64,000 bases of DNA from Agromyces marinus (GTDB lineage: Bacteria > Actinomycetota > Actinomycetes > Actinomycetales > Microbacteriaceae): assembly GCF_021442325.1 (NCBI RefSeq), contig NZ_CP087879.1, positions 1,488,001 to 1,552,000 of the forward strand, in the 5' to 3' direction. The notes under the pieces were generated by a model. It ran no database searches and was not told the DNA's origin. It worked only from the letters and a program-made list of their open reading frames with translations. The first letter of the stretch is position 1, and the number at the start of each line of letters is the position of its first letter. Of this stretch, positions 27,607-36,863 are shown piece after piece. The translations under genes were made by a program, and so were the position numbers.

Positions 27607-27644
27607 GTTTCCCTGCCGTGACGCGATTGTTTCGAGCGTGTTAC
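27607..27644 (-). promoter_or_regulatory. GlnR operator (complete a1-b1-a2-b2 box)
   Basis: Read on the minus strand toward glnA: GTAAC-n6-GAAAC-n6-GTCAC-n6-GAAAC, at 27644-27640, 27633-27629, 27622-27618 and 27611-27607. All four half-sites match the GlnR consensus known from Streptomyces (gTnAC-n6-GaAAC, tandem), with exact spacing. It lies 77 bp upstream of glnA and 29 bp from the divergent RDD gene start. Confidence 0.85.
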
Positions 27645-27672
27645 ACGGTTGCCGGGTCGGTAGACTCGATCG

Positions 27673-28104
27673 GTGCCCGACTCCGCAGTTCCCACCGGTG
27701 ACATCCCGCCCAGCTCCTACCCGGGAGAGCGGCTCGGCCTCCCGGAGGAGGGCCCGAACTCGGTCGCCCGGCTCGGGCGTCGGATCGGAGCGCTCCTGAT
27801 CGACTGGGCGATCGCCAACGTCATCGCGCTGCTGGTCGGCCCGTACGCGTCGAACGCCCAGTCGTGGGCTGCGCTCGGCATCTTCGCGCTCATGCAGATC
27901 CTGCTCATCCCGACGATCGGGGGGAGCATCGGGCACCGACTGCTCGGGATGCGCGTCGTGCCGATCCGCGGCGGATGGATCGGGCTGTGGCGCCCGGTCG
28001 TCCGCACCGCGCTGCTGGTCGTCGTCGTGCCGGCCCTCGTCTGGGACTCCGACCAGCGCGGATTCCACGACAAGATCGCCGGGACCGTCCTGATCCTGGC
28101 CTGA
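27673..28104 (+). CDS. RDD family membrane protein
   Basis: A 143-residue integral membrane protein of the RDD family. After a 35-residue hydrophilic N terminus come about three hydrophobic segments: GALLIDWAIANVIALLVG, ALGIFALMQILLIPTIGG and VRTALLVVVVPALVW. The family Arg/Asp signature is partly visible as LGRRIGALLIDW and SDQRGFHDKIAGT. Some RDD proteins are Na+(Li+)/H+ antiporters, but most are uncharacterised. The GTG start lies 6 nt after TAGACT (27661-27666), which suggests a leaderless mRNA. Its promoter is next to the GlnR operator, so nitrogen control is possible but unproven. Confidence 0.88.
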   Translation: MPDSAVPTGDIPPSSYPGERLGLPEEGPNSVARLGRRIGALLIDWAIANVIALLVGPYASNAQSWAALGIFALMQILLIPTIGGSIGHRLLGMRVVPIRGGWIGLWRPVVRTALLVVVVPALVWDSDQRGFHDKIAGTVLILA

Positions 28105-28139
28105 GCCGGTACGACGCGCCGCCGTCGTGGGCTGAGACG

Positions 28140-28175
28140 ACTGCGGCATCCGCTCGAGGGAACGGATGCCGCAGT
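28140..28175. terminator. Hairpin between convergent RDD and DUF4191 genes
   Basis: A 13-bp perfect stem (ACTGCGGCATCCG with CGGATGCCGCAGT) with a 10-nt loop. The stem core is the dispersed GGCATCC/GGATGCC motif. It lies between convergent genes. Confidence 0.75.
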
Positions 28176-28187
28176 GAGGCCGATCGG

Positions 28188-28910
28188 TCAGCGCATGCGC
28201 CCGCGCTGCGGGCGCACCTTCAACGGGTCGACGCCCTTCGGAATGGGCAACGAGCTCTGCAGGGAGTTCAGGCGGTTGGTCACGGCCATGACCTCGGGCT
28301 TGGTGAGCGTGCGCTTGGTCTTGCGCAGCGTCGCGGCCAGGCGGTGCAGTTCGACCGAGCCCTCTTCGTGGCCGACCGAGATCAGCGTCACGGGGACGTT
28401 CGGGAGGATGCGCGCGACCTTGCGCTTCTCATCCTCGAGCATGCGCTCCGTGCGGGAACGCGAGCCCTCGCTGATGAGCGCGACGCCGCCGCGGCCGACG
28501 GCGCGGTAGACCGCGTCCTGGGTGCGGCCGTTGACGGCGACCGGCATCTCGTTGCCGACCCAGCTTCCGCGCAGCCCGCTGCGGAGGACCGCGCCGACCG
28601 CGCCCGGCTGGCCGTCGATCTGCGAGTACGCGGCGCGCTCGGCGCGACGGCCGAGGATGATGAGCGCGATGAGCAGGCCCGCCAGCACGCCCGCGACGAC
28701 CCACAGGGCGATGGTGAACCCGTTGCCCCCGCTCAGCCACAGCGCGAGTCCGAGGCCGACGGCGATCGGGAGCAGGAAGCCGAGGAGCATGAGCCACTGG
28801 GCGCTGGAGTCGTAGCGGCGGGTCATCTGGAAGACCTGCCACATCTGCTTCATGCGGCCGGGCTCCTTCGGGGGCTTGGGAGCGGCCCCGGCGTCCTTGG
28901 TTCGTGCCAT
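28188..28910 (-). CDS. DUF4191 family membrane protein
   Basis: A 240-residue protein recognisable as actinobacterial DUF4191. A basic N terminus (EPGRMKQMWQVFQMTRRYD) is followed by two membrane helices (WLMLLGFLLPIAVGLGLALW and IALWVVAGVLAGLLIALIIL) and then a basic cytosolic domain with WVGNEMPVAVNGRTQDAVYR. The domain's role is unknown. It commonly lies just downstream of lipA, as here: lipB, lipA and then this gene, all on the minus strand. A TATCCT hexamer lies 7 nt before the ATG and no RBS is seen, so it likely has its own leaderless promoter. Confidence 0.9.
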   Translation of the reverse strand: MARTKDAGAAPKPPKEPGRMKQMWQVFQMTRRYDSSAQWLMLLGFLLPIAVGLGLALWLSGGNGFTIALWVVAGVLAGLLIALIILGRRAERAAYSQIDGQPGAVGAVLRSGLRGSWVGNEMPVAVNGRTQDAVYRAVGRGGVALISEGSRSRTERMLEDEKRKVARILPNVPVTLISVGHEEGSVELHRLAATLRKTKRTLTKPEVMAVTNRLNSLQSSLPIPKGVDPLKVRPQRGRMR

Positions 28911-28976
28911 GCCTTCAAGGATACCGGCGCGGGAGCGGGCCGTCCGACGCGCGAGCGGCGTCGGACGGCCCGGACC

Positions 28977-29966
28977 TCACCCGACGGCCTGTGCGAAGCC
29001 GAGCGAGGCGTCCGCGAGGTGCGCGAGATCGGGTGGAAGTCCGCGGCCCTTCGCCTGCATCGACTGCGCCCAGAGGCGTCCGGCACGGTACGACGAACGC
29101 ACGAGCGGCCCCGCGAGCACGCCGAGGAACCCGATCTCCTCGGCCTCGGCCTTGAGCTCGACGAACTCCTCGGGACGGACCCACCTGGCGACCGGCAGGT
29201 GCCGCGGGCTCGGGCGCAGGTACTGCGTGATCGTGATGATGTCGGTTCCGGCCTCGTGCAGGTCGCGGAGCGCCTGCGAGACCTCATGGCGTTCCTCGCC
29301 CATCCCGAGGATGAGGTTCGACTTGGTGATCAGTCCGGCATCCCGCCCCTGCGTGATCACGTCGAGCGAGCGCTCGTACCGGAACGCCGGCCTGATGCGC
29401 TTGAAGATCCTTGGCACGGTCTCGACGTTGTGGGCGAAGACCTCGGGCACGGCCGAGAACACCTCGCCGAGCAGGTCCGGGTCGCCCGAGAAGTCGGGCA
29501 CCAGGATCTCCACCCCGGTGCCCGGGGACTGCGCATGGATCTGCCTGATCGTCTCGGCGTACAGCCACGCGCCCTCGTCCGGCAGGTCGTCGCGCGCGAC
29601 CCCGGTGACGGTCGAGTAGCGCAGCTGCATCCGGACCACCGACTCTGCGACGCGCCTGGGCTCGTCGGCGTCGAAGTCGGCGGGCTTGCCGGTGTCGATC
29701 TGGCAGAAGTCGCAGCGCCTCGTGCACTGCGAGCCGCCGATCAGGAAGGTCGCCTCGCGATCCTCCCAGCACTCGTAGATGTTCGGACAGCCGGCCTCCT
29801 GGCAGACCGTGTGGAGGTCCTCCGACTTCACCAGCTGCTGCAGCTGCCGGTACTCGGGGCCCATCTTCGCCCGCGTCTTGATCCACTCGGGCTTGCGTTC
29901 GATCGGGGTCTGCGCATTGCGGACCTCGAGGCGCAGCAGCCGACGCCCACCGGCATCCGCGCTCAT
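28977..29966 (-). CDS. lipA: Lipoyl synthase
   Basis: Radical SAM enzyme that inserts two sulfurs into octanoyl groups bound to E2 and GcvH. It has 329 residues. Auxiliary cluster cysteines are C55, C60 and C66 ([13 protein letters not shown]); the SAM cluster motif CTRRCDFC has C81, C85 and C88. The family C-terminal serine-containing tail is near RSSYRAG. The ATG overlaps the lipB stop as ATGA, so the two genes are translationally coupled. It serves the E2 encoded nearby. Confidence 0.97.
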   Translation of the reverse strand: MSADAGGRRLLRLEVRNAQTPIERKPEWIKTRAKMGPEYRQLQQLVKSEDLHTVCQEAGCPNIYECWEDREATFLIGGSQCTRRCDFCQIDTGKPADFDADEPRRVAESVVRMQLRYSTVTGVARDDLPDEGAWLYAETIRQIHAQSPGTGVEILVPDFSGDPDLLGEVFSAVPEVFAHNVETVPRIFKRIRPAFRYERSLDVITQGRDAGLITKSNLILGMGEERHEVSQALRDLHEAGTDIITITQYLRPSPRHLPVARWVRPEEFVELKAEAEEIGFLGVLAGPLVRSSYRAGRLWAQSMQAKGRGLPPDLAHLADASLGFAQAVG

Positions 29967-30604
29967 GCGACCAGCTCCGGTGAGAACTCGGCATCGAGTC
30001 GGGCACGAACGGCGTCCGCGACATCCGCCGGGGTGACGGTGCGGCCGAGCACCCGGGTCATGGTCGTGACCCCCGCATCGCGGATGCCGCACGCGACGAT
30101 CCTCGAATACGGCTCCAGCGAGTTCGAGCAGTTCAGGGCGAACCCGTGCATCGTGACGCCGTCGGCGACGCGGATGCCGATCGCGGCGATCTTCTCCTCG
30201 GTGCCGTCGCGGACGATCCAGACGCCGGAACGACCTTCCACCCGGCTCCCGTCCACCCCGAACCCGCCGAGGACGTCGATGAGGACGCCCTCGAGACGGC
30301 GCACGTATCCGACGACGTCGACGGGTTCGGCCAGCCGGATGATCGGATAGCCGACGAGTTGGCCCGGCCCGTGCCAGGTGATCTTGCCGCCCCGGTCGAC
30401 GTCGACGACGGGGGTGCCGTCGACCGGACGTTCGTCGGGGGAGGTCCGCTTGCCGGCGGTGTAGACCGGCTCGTGTTCGAGGAGGATGACGGTGTCCGGT
30501 CGCTGACCGGAGACCACCGCCTGATGGACGGCGCGCTGGAGGGTGAGTCCCTCGTCGTACGGCACGGAGTTGGCGCTTAGCCCCGTGTCGACATAGTCGA
30601 GCAT
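29963..30604 (-). CDS. lipB: Octanoyl-ACP:protein N-octanoyltransferase
   Basis: Transfers octanoate from octanoyl-ACP to lipoyl domains. It has 213 residues. Motifs: [31 protein letters not shown], the catalytic Lys K138 in [11 protein letters not shown], and the acyl-accepting C159 in [11 protein letters not shown]. It is coupled to lipA by an ATGA overlap. TAGACT on the minus strand (30616-30611) lies 6 nt before the ATG and no RBS is seen, so the operon is probably leaderless. Confidence 0.97.
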   Translation of the reverse strand: MLDYVDTGLSANSVPYDEGLTLQRAVHQAVVSGQRPDTVILLEHEPVYTAGKRTSPDERPVDGTPVVDVDRGGKITWHGPGQLVGYPIIRLAEPVDVVGYVRRLEGVLIDVLGGFGVDGSRVEGRSGVWIVRDGTEEKIAAIGIRVADGVTMHGFALNCSNSLEPYSRIVACGIRDAGVTTMTRVLGRTVTPADVADAVRARLDAEFSPELVA

Positions 30605-30716
30605 GCGGCAAGTCTAAGCGGCGTCCCGTCCTCCACCGTCCGGTCGGCCGTCCGGTCGCCCCCCGGTCGAGGAGCGGCGGGGGTCCCCGCCGGCCGGCCG
30701 ACGGCATCCTCGGGGC

Positions 30717-32285
30717 ATGATCCGTCGACGAGCGCCGCGCGCGAACGCACCGGACCCCGAGCCCGGGCCGATCCCGTCCGCACGATCCGGGGCGGTGCTC
30801 GCCGGCTATCGACTGGTGCGCCGCCTCGCGACCGGCGAGCGGGCGGGCGTGCACCTCGCGGTCGTCGACCGGGACGGCGATCGCGGCGCCGACCCCGCGC
30901 TCGTCGTGATCCGGATCTACCCGGCGGACGCGGACGACGTGATGATCGCGACCGAGATCGCGGCGATGCAGGCGGATGCCACACGGAGCGCCCCCGCGCT
31001 CCTCGATGTCGCGGCACTTCCCGACGGGCGTTCGTGCCTGGTCGTCGAGCGGATCGCCGGGCGATCCCTCGGCGAGCACCTCGTCGCCGGATCGCTGACC
31101 CCAGGACAGGCGGTCACGGCGCTCGCGCCGATCGTCGTCGCGAGCCGCGAACTCGCCCGACACGGATTCGCCCACGTGCGTCTGTCGGCATCGGACGTGC
31201 ACCTCGACGCGACGGGTCGCCCGCGACTGCTCGGGCTCGGAGCGCTCGAGTCCATCGGCGACGGGGTCGCTCCTGCGGACCGCATCGACCGGTCGCGCCG
31301 CGCCCACCGGGCGTTGGCGACGCTCGTCGAGGATGTCGCCGCAGCGACCGTCCGCCCCGGGGCGTTCCGTCCCGTGCTCGACCTGATGCGCGCGACCGAG
31401 GACCGCCGCCCGTTCCAGCCGGATCTGCTCGCCCTCGAACGGGCCCTATTCGCGGTGGCGGATCCGGTGCCCCTCGTCCGGTCGGGCGGACCCGGCGGAC
31501 AGGTCGCAGTGCCGTCTCGGATCGCGGCCGAAGCGGTGCCCGCGGGCGCGCCTGCGCCCGCGCCCGGCGGCGGATCGATCGTCGGCGCGACGAGGGACCC
31601 ACGCGCATCGGCCCGCTCCCTCGCCGAGCTGGCGCAGTTGCCGGGAACGCTCGCCGACGAGTTCGGCGAGGCGCTCGATGCGGGCCCGCTCGCCGGACTC
31701 GGACGACGCTGGACGGCCTGGATGGCGGGCCGGCGCGCGGTGGTCGCGGTCGGCGGCCTGGTGGGGGCGGGAGCGCTCGTCGCCCTCCTGACGGCCGTGC
31801 CGCCCGGCGCCGGCGGAGCACCGGGCTCGAGTGCTCCGGAACCCCCTGGCCCGACGCAGGCGGCGACGAAGGACGACGAAGGAGCCGACACCGACGATCC
31901 CGCGGCCGCGGACCGGGCGCGGCCCGCCGCGGCGACGCACGTCACGCCCTCGACCGCGGCGCCGGATCCGGTCGATCCGGAGGACCCGGTCGCCGCCGCA
32001 GCCGCCCTGCTCGAGATCCGCACGGGGTGTCTCGCGGCGCGCGATGCGGACTGCATCGCCGCCTATGCCCAGTCGGGCTCGCCGATCGAGGCGCGCGACC
32101 GCGCGATCGCCTCGGGAGCGGGTGAGCCGGACGACCCGGTGGCGAGCCTCGACGACATCACGATCGGGACCGACCTCGGCGATGCCGTCGTGCTCCGCGT
32201 GCCCTCCTCGACCGAACGCGAACCGGCCTCGCTCCTGATGATTCGGAGCGAGGCCGGTTGGCGATTGCGGGAGTGGTTCGACTAG
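30717..32285 (+). CDS. Membrane-anchored protein-kinase-like (pseudokinase) protein
   Basis: 522 residues. Residues 28-245 look like a Ser/Thr kinase fold ([20 protein letters not shown] at the start), but catalytic residues are lost. The glycine loop is degraded, the VAIK lysine is replaced (VVIRIYP), the HRDxxxxN loop reads [12 protein letters not shown], and DFG is replaced by GLG. A single transmembrane helix lies near residues 341-362, followed by a Pro/Ala/Asp/Thr-rich linker and a C-terminal domain with two cysteines ([15 protein letters not shown]) that may form an extracellular disulfide. The plan matches PknB-like receptors with a dead kinase domain. It ends 4 bp inside the convergent E2 gene. 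Partners unknown. Confidence 0.8.
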   Translation: MIRRRAPRANAPDPEPGPIPSARSGAVLAGYRLVRRLATGERAGVHLAVVDRDGDRGADPALVVIRIYPADADDVMIATEIAAMQADATRSAPALLDVAALPDGRSCLVVERIAGRSLGEHLVAGSLTPGQAVTALAPIVVASRELARHGFAHVRLSASDVHLDATGRPRLLGLGALESIGDGVAPADRIDRSRRAHRALATLVEDVAAATVRPGAFRPVLDLMRATEDRRPFQPDLLALERALFAVADPVPLVRSGGPGGQVAVPSRIAAEAVPAGAPAPAPGGGSIVGATRDPRASARSLAELAQLPGTLADEFGEALDAGPLAGLGRRWTAWMAGRRAVVAVGGLVGAGALVALLTAVPPGAGGAPGSSAPEPPGPTQAATKDDEGADTDDPAAADRARPAAATHVTPSTAAPDPVDPEDPVAAAAALLEIRTGCLAARDADCIAAYAQSGSPIEARDRAIASGAGEPDDPVASLDDITIGTDLGDAVVLRVPSSTEREPASLLMIRSEAGWRLREWFD

Positions 32286-33769
32286 AGGCCGAGGTCGCCC
32301 TCGAAGTCGCCTTCCTCGAGCCGGTCCTTGACCGCGGTCAGGAACCGGGCGGCGTCGGCACCGTCGATGATGCGGTGGTCGTACGACAGCGCCAGGTAGA
32401 CCATCGACCGGATCGCGATCGCGTCGGCGCCGTCCTGTGTCGTCACGACGGGGCGCTTGACGACCACGCCGGTGCCGAGGATCGCGGTCTGCGGCAGGAA
32501 CACGACGGGCGTGTCGAACAGCGCACCGCGCGAGCCCGTGTTCGTCAGCGTGAACGTGCCGCCGGCGAGCTCATCGGGCTTGAGCTGGTTGTTGCGCGTG
32601 CGCTCGGCGAGGTCGGCGATCTGCTTGGACAGGCCGGCGATGTCGAGCTCGCCCGCATCGCGCACGACCGGCGTGAGCAGTCCGCGCTCGGTGTCGACCG
32701 CGATGCTGAGGTTCTCGCGCTCAGGGTAGACGATCGAGTCGCCGTCGACCGTCGAGTTGACGATCGGGTAGGCGCGCAGCGCCTCGACGGCCGCGAGGGC
32801 GAAGAACGGCAGGAACGAGAGCTTCGTCCCGGTCTGCTCGTGGAACGCGCCCTTGACCCTGTCACGCAGGCGAGCGACGCGCGTGACGTCGACCTCGACC
32901 ACCGACGTGAGCTGGGCGGTCGACTGCATCGACACGACCGCGCGCTCGGCGACGACCTTGCGCAGGCGCGTCATCGGCTGCGTCGTTCCGCGCAGGGGAG
33001 AGGTCTCGAGCGGCTGGCGGGCGGGTGCGGTATCTGCCGTGGCCGGCGCTGCCGTCCCGGCGGAGAGCACGTCCTGCTTGCGGATGCGGCCGCCGACGCC
33101 CGTGCCCGTCACGCTCGCGAGGTCGACGCCCTGCTCGTTCGCGAGCTTGCGCACGATCGGCGTGACGTAGCCCGACGTGCCCGCGTGGGCACCGGCCTGC
33201 GGAGCGGGAGCGGCCTGGGCCGCCTGCTGCTCGGGAGCGGGAGCGGCGGGTGCCTCCGCCGCGGGCGCAGCGGGAGCGGATGCCGCCTCGGCCGGCGCGG
33301 CCTGCGGTTCTGCCGGAGCCGCAGGGGCGGCGGGAGCCTCGGCGGCGGGAGCTGCCGGTGCCTCGGGCGCCGCGGGTGCGGACGGAGCCTCCGCCGGCGC
33401 GGGTGCGGCCTGCGGCTCCTCCGGAGCAGCCGGCGCCTCGGCGGCGGGCTCCTCGGCAGCCGGTGCCGCCTCAGCGGCGGGCTCCTCAGCAGCGGGTGCC
33501 TCGGGCTCCTCGGCGGGCGCGGCCGCAGCCGAACCGTCTCCGATCGTCACGAGCGCGGCGCCGACCTCGACCGTCTCGTCCTCCTGGACGAGGATCGCCT
33601 CGATGACGCCCGCCACCGGCGATGGGATCTCGGTGTCGACCTTGTCGGTCGAGACCTCGAGCAGCGGCTCGTCGACCTCGACACGGTCGCCCACATTCTT
33701 CAACCAGCGGGTGACCGTGCCCTCGGTGACACTCTCGCCGAGTGCCGGGAGGCTGACGGATTCGCTCAT
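32282..33769 (-). CDS. sucB: 2-oxoacid dehydrogenase E2 (dihydrolipoyllysine acyltransferase, SucB-type)
   Basis: Core acyltransferase of the pyruvate or 2-oxoglutarate dehydrogenase complex, 495 residues. It has one lipoyl domain (residues 1-78, lipoylated K43 in EVSTDKVDTE), a very Ala/Pro/Glu-rich linker (about 82-195), a peripheral-subunit-binding domain (VTPIVRKLANEQGVDL) and the catalytic domain ending with LSYDHRIIDGADAARFL, where the catalytic His and Asp are intact. In Actinobacteria such an E2 serves pyruvate dehydrogenase and is often named SucB; the substrate is not decided by sequence alone. It sits upstream of no other E2 or E1, with lpd directly upstream on the same strand. AAGGAG precedes the ATG. 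Confidence 0.93.
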   Translation of the reverse strand: MSESVSLPALGESVTEGTVTRWLKNVGDRVEVDEPLLEVSTDKVDTEIPSPVAGVIEAILVQEDETVEVGAALVTIGDGSAAAAPAEEPEAPAAEEPAAEAAPAAEEPAAEAPAAPEEPQAAPAPAEAPSAPAAPEAPAAPAAEAPAAPAAPAEPQAAPAEAASAPAAPAAEAPAAPAPEQQAAQAAPAPQAGAHAGTSGYVTPIVRKLANEQGVDLASVTGTGVGGRIRKQDVLSAGTAAPATADTAPARQPLETSPLRGTTQPMTRLRKVVAERAVVSMQSTAQLTSVVEVDVTRVARLRDRVKGAFHEQTGTKLSFLPFFALAAVEALRAYPIVNSTVDGDSIVYPERENLSIAVDTERGLLTPVVRDAGELDIAGLSKQIADLAERTRNNQLKPDELAGGTFTLTNTGSRGALFDTPVVFLPQTAILGTGVVVKRPVVTTQDGADAIAIRSMVYLALSYDHRIIDGADAARFLTAVKDRLEEGDFEGDLGL

Positions 33770-33836
33770 TCGCTTGTCTCCTTCACAGCGTGTGACGCGT
33801 TCTAGCTTATTGCAGTCGGGATTCGACGGGCCGGGC

Positions 33837-35210
33837 TCAGAGAGCGTGCAGCGGCTTGCCCGCGAGCTTGAGGAAGGCCTCGCCGAGGGCCTCGTTCTGC
33901 GTGGGGTGCGCGTGGATCAGCGGAGCGACATCCTCCGGGTACGCCTCCCAGTTCACCGCGAGCTGGGCCTCGCCGATCAGCTCCCCGACACGGGCGCCGA
34001 TCATGTGCACGCCCACGACGGGGCCGTCCTCGACGCGGACGACCTTGATCGAACCGCTGGTCTCGAGGATGTGGCTCTTGCCGTTGCCGGCCAGGTTGTA
34101 CTCGTACGAGGAGACCTTGTCGGCTCCGAACTTCTCGGCCGCACGGGCCTCGGTGTAGCCGACGGATGCCACCTCGGGCTCGCAGTACGTGACCTTGGGG
34201 ATGTTCACGTCCTCGACCACGATCGGGTTCAGGCCCGCGAGTTCCTCGGCGACGAAGATGCCCTGCTGGAAGCCGCGGTGCGCGAGCTGGAGGCCCGGGA
34301 CGATGTCGCCGACGGCGTACACGCCCGGGACGCTCGTCTCGAGGCGCTCGTTCGTGATGACGAACCCGCGGTCGATGGTCACGCCGGCCTCTTCGTAGCC
34401 GAGGTTCGCCGTGACCGGGCCGCGCCCGACCGCGACGAGCAGCAGCTCGGCCTCGACGGTGTCGCCGTTCTCGAGCGTCACGACGACCCCGTCGTCGTTC
34501 TGGGCGACGCTCTGGAACCTGGTTCCGAGCTTGTAGTCGATGCCGCGCTTGCGGAAGGCGCGCTCGAGCTGCTTCGAGATCGACTCCTCCTCGTTGGGCA
34601 CGAGGTGGGGCAGTGCCTCGATGATCGTGACCTCGGCGCCGAACGAACGCCACACGCTCGCGAACTCGACGCCGATGACGCCGCCGCCGAGGACGGCGAC
34701 CTTGCCGGGCACGAAGTCGAGCTCGAGCGCCTGCTCGCTCGTGATCACGCGACCGCCGATCTCGAGGCCGGGAAGCGACCGCGAGTAGGAACCGGTCGCG
34801 AGGATGACGTTGCGACCCACGAGCCGGTGCTCGCCGACGACGACGGTCTTGGCGCCGTCGAGGCGGCCCTCGCCCTCGAAGACCGTGATGCCGCGGGCCT
34901 TGATGAGCCCCTGGAGCCCCTTGAACTTGCTCGAGACGATGCCCTCGCGATAGCGGGTCACCGCGGCGACGTCGATGCCCTCGAACGTGCTGCGCACGCC
35001 GAACTTGGCCGACTCGCGCGAGCTGTCGGCGACTTCGGCGGCGTGGAGCAGCGCCTTCGTCGGGATGCAGCCGCGGTGCAGGCATGTGCCGCCGAGCTTG
35101 TCCTTCTCGACGAGGGCCACGGTGAGGCCGAGCTGGACGGCGCGCAGCGCCGCTGCGTAGCCTCCGCTGCCGCCTCCGAGGATGACGAGGTCAAAGTTCT
35201 GCTCGGACAA
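33837..35210 (-). CDS. lpdA: Dihydrolipoyl dehydrogenase (E3)
   Basis: FAD enzyme that reoxidises dihydrolipoamide with NAD+. It has 457 residues. The N-terminal FAD motif is ILGGGSGGYAAALRA; the redox disulfide is C43/C48 in GGTCLHRGCIPT; the NAD-binding GGGVIGVEFASVW follows; and the C-terminal His-Glu motif is in IHAHPTQNEALGEAF. The start codon is TTG, supported by AGGGAG 8 nt upstream; no ATG or GTG fits. It lies 67 bp upstream of the E2 gene, so the two are probably co-transcribed. Confidence 0.96.
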   Translation of the reverse strand: MSEQNFDLVILGGGSGGYAAALRAVQLGLTVALVEKDKLGGTCLHRGCIPTKALLHAAEVADSSRESAKFGVRSTFEGIDVAAVTRYREGIVSSKFKGLQGLIKARGITVFEGEGRLDGAKTVVVGEHRLVGRNVILATGSYSRSLPGLEIGGRVITSEQALELDFVPGKVAVLGGGVIGVEFASVWRSFGAEVTIIEALPHLVPNEEESISKQLERAFRKRGIDYKLGTRFQSVAQNDDGVVVTLENGDTVEAELLLVAVGRGPVTANLGYEEAGVTIDRGFVITNERLETSVPGVYAVGDIVPGLQLAHRGFQQGIFVAEELAGLNPIVVEDVNIPKVTYCEPEVASVGYTEARAAEKFGADKVSSYEYNLAGNGKSHILETSGSIKVVRVEDGPVVGVHMIGARVGELIGEAQLAVNWEAYPEDVAPLIHAHPTQNEALGEAFLKLAGKPLHAL

Positions 35211-35303
35211 ACGGAATCTCCCTTGCGCATCGGATCTGCGGGGCGAGTCACCCGGGTTCGCGGCCGGGGCACGTCTGGGCGAGGAACGCCCCTGACGACT
35301 GTA

Positions 35304-36776
35304 CTACCTGGCGACGGTCCGCTCGCCCAGCGCGATCAGCGTCCGCACGGCCGCGCCCGTCCCGCCCGCGCCGGTGAATCCCCAGGGCGCCGCGGTGTTG
35401 TACGACGGCCCGGCGATGTCGAGATGCGCCCAGGGGATGCGCGCGTCGCCCTCGCCCTCGCGGCGCCCGACGAACTGCTGGAGGAAGACCCCGGCGAGCA
35501 GCATTCCCGGGGTCACGGTGCCGAGCTTGGTGTTGGCGAGGTCGGCGACGTCGGACTTCAGCAGCGCGAGCAGGTCGTCGGACAGCGGCATCGGCCAGGT
35601 CGGTTCACCGGCGGCATCCGCTGCCTGCGCCACGCGCTCGACGAGCGCGTCCTCGCCCATCAGGCCGGTGATCCGATGCCCGAGCGCGACGAGCTGCGCA
35701 CCCGTGAGGGTCGCCACGTCGACGATCGCGTCCGGCTGCTCCTCGCTCGCGGCGGCGAGTGCGTCGGCCATGACGAGCCGTCCCTCGGCGTCGGTGTTCA
35801 GGATCTCGACGCTCGTGCCGCCCTTCATGCGGATGACGTCGTTGGGGCGGGCGGCCGTGCCGGACGGCATGTTCTCCGCGAGGCAGAGCCACCCGGTGAC
35901 GCGCACAGGGATGGCGAGCTCGGCGAGCGCGACGATCGCCGAGAGCACGGCGGCCGCACCGGCCATGTCGGATTTCATCCCGACCATCGAGGTTCCCGGC
36001 TTCAGCGAGAGCCCGCCGGAGTCGAACGTGATGCCCTTGCCGACGAGGGCCAGGTGAGCGGATGCCGCTTCCGGCGCGTAGTCGAGACGCACCAGTCGCG
36101 GCGGGCGGGAGGAACCGCCGCCGACGGCGAGGATCCCGTTGAACCCGCCCTCTTCGAGCGCCGCCTCGTCGTACACGGTGGCGTGGACGCCGACCTGCTC
36201 GGCGGCCTCGCGTGCGAGTTCGGCGAGTGCGGCGGGCGGGAGCTCGTTCGGGGCCGTGTTGACGAGGTCCTTGGTGCGGGCGACCGCTGCGACGACGCTG
36301 CGCACCCGCGGCAGGCGGACGTCCGCTTCGGTGTGCGCCGTGTGCAGCACGACGCGGTCCGGCCCGGTGGGGCCCTCGCGGTACTCGGTGAAGGTGTAGG
36401 CGCCGAGGCCGGCGCCCTCGAGGAGCGCCTCCGCGGATGCCGGGTCGAGCGTTCCGGCGGCGACGGCGACCGAGTCGGCGGTCGCGAGCGCGCGGACCGC
36501 GGCGCCCGCCGCGAGGCGCAGGGTCGCGGCATCCGCCGTCTCGCCGACCCCGGCCGCGATGACCAGCCGGCCCCGCTCGCCGGGCTCGACCAGGCGCGTG
36601 ACCTCCTCCGGTGCGCCCTTGGCGCCGAGGCGTCCGAGCGCGTCGGCCACCCACGCGAAGCCGTCGACCTCGAACGGCTCCGGGCCGTCCGGAGTGCGTC
36701 GGACGGGGATGACGACGGCGTCGGCGTCGGCTTCGGATGCGGGGGAGTCGGAGAGCGTGAGCGCGGGAACGGACAT
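35304..36776 (-). CDS. pepA: Leucyl aminopeptidase (M17)
   Basis: Cytosolic metallo-aminopeptidase that releases N-terminal residues during peptide turnover. It has 490 residues. The catalytic C-terminal half shows GKGITFDSGGLSLKPG, KSDMAGAAAVLSAI, the signature NTDAEGRLVMADAL and ATLTGAQLVALG. I reject the 837-residue frame that begins upstream, since the extra part is antisense to the PAC2 gene. TAGCAT (minus strand, 36789-36784) lies 7 nt before the ATG at 36776 and no RBS is seen, so the mRNA is probably leaderless. Confidence 0.95.
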   Translation of the reverse strand: MSVPALTLSDSPASEADADAVVIPVRRTPDGPEPFEVDGFAWVADALGRLGAKGAPEEVTRLVEPGERGRLVIAAGVGETADAATLRLAAGAAVRALATADSVAVAAGTLDPASAEALLEGAGLGAYTFTEYREGPTGPDRVVLHTAHTEADVRLPRVRSVVAAVARTKDLVNTAPNELPPAALAELAREAAEQVGVHATVYDEAALEEGGFNGILAVGGGSSRPPRLVRLDYAPEAASAHLALVGKGITFDSGGLSLKPGTSMVGMKSDMAGAAAVLSAIVALAELAIPVRVTGWLCLAENMPSGTAARPNDVIRMKGGTSVEILNTDAEGRLVMADALAAASEEQPDAIVDVATLTGAQLVALGHRITGLMGEDALVERVAQAADAAGEPTWPMPLSDDLLALLKSDVADLANTKLGTVTPGMLLAGVFLQQFVGRREGEGDARIPWAHLDIAGPSYNTAAPWGFTGAGGTGAAVRTLIALGERTVAR

Positions 36777-36863
36777 GGCAACGATGCTAGGTGTTCGCTC
36801 TGGGCTTGTGCCCGCCTCGGCGAACCCGGCGGGGCGGACTCCGGCCCTCGGTACCCTTGATCC

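Noticed and set aside
33200..33530. Short periodic repeats that might suggest a CRISPR or tandem repeat array
   Set aside because: They are the Ala/Pro/Glu codons of the E2 linker, in frame with the acyltransferase; no direct repeats with unique spacers.
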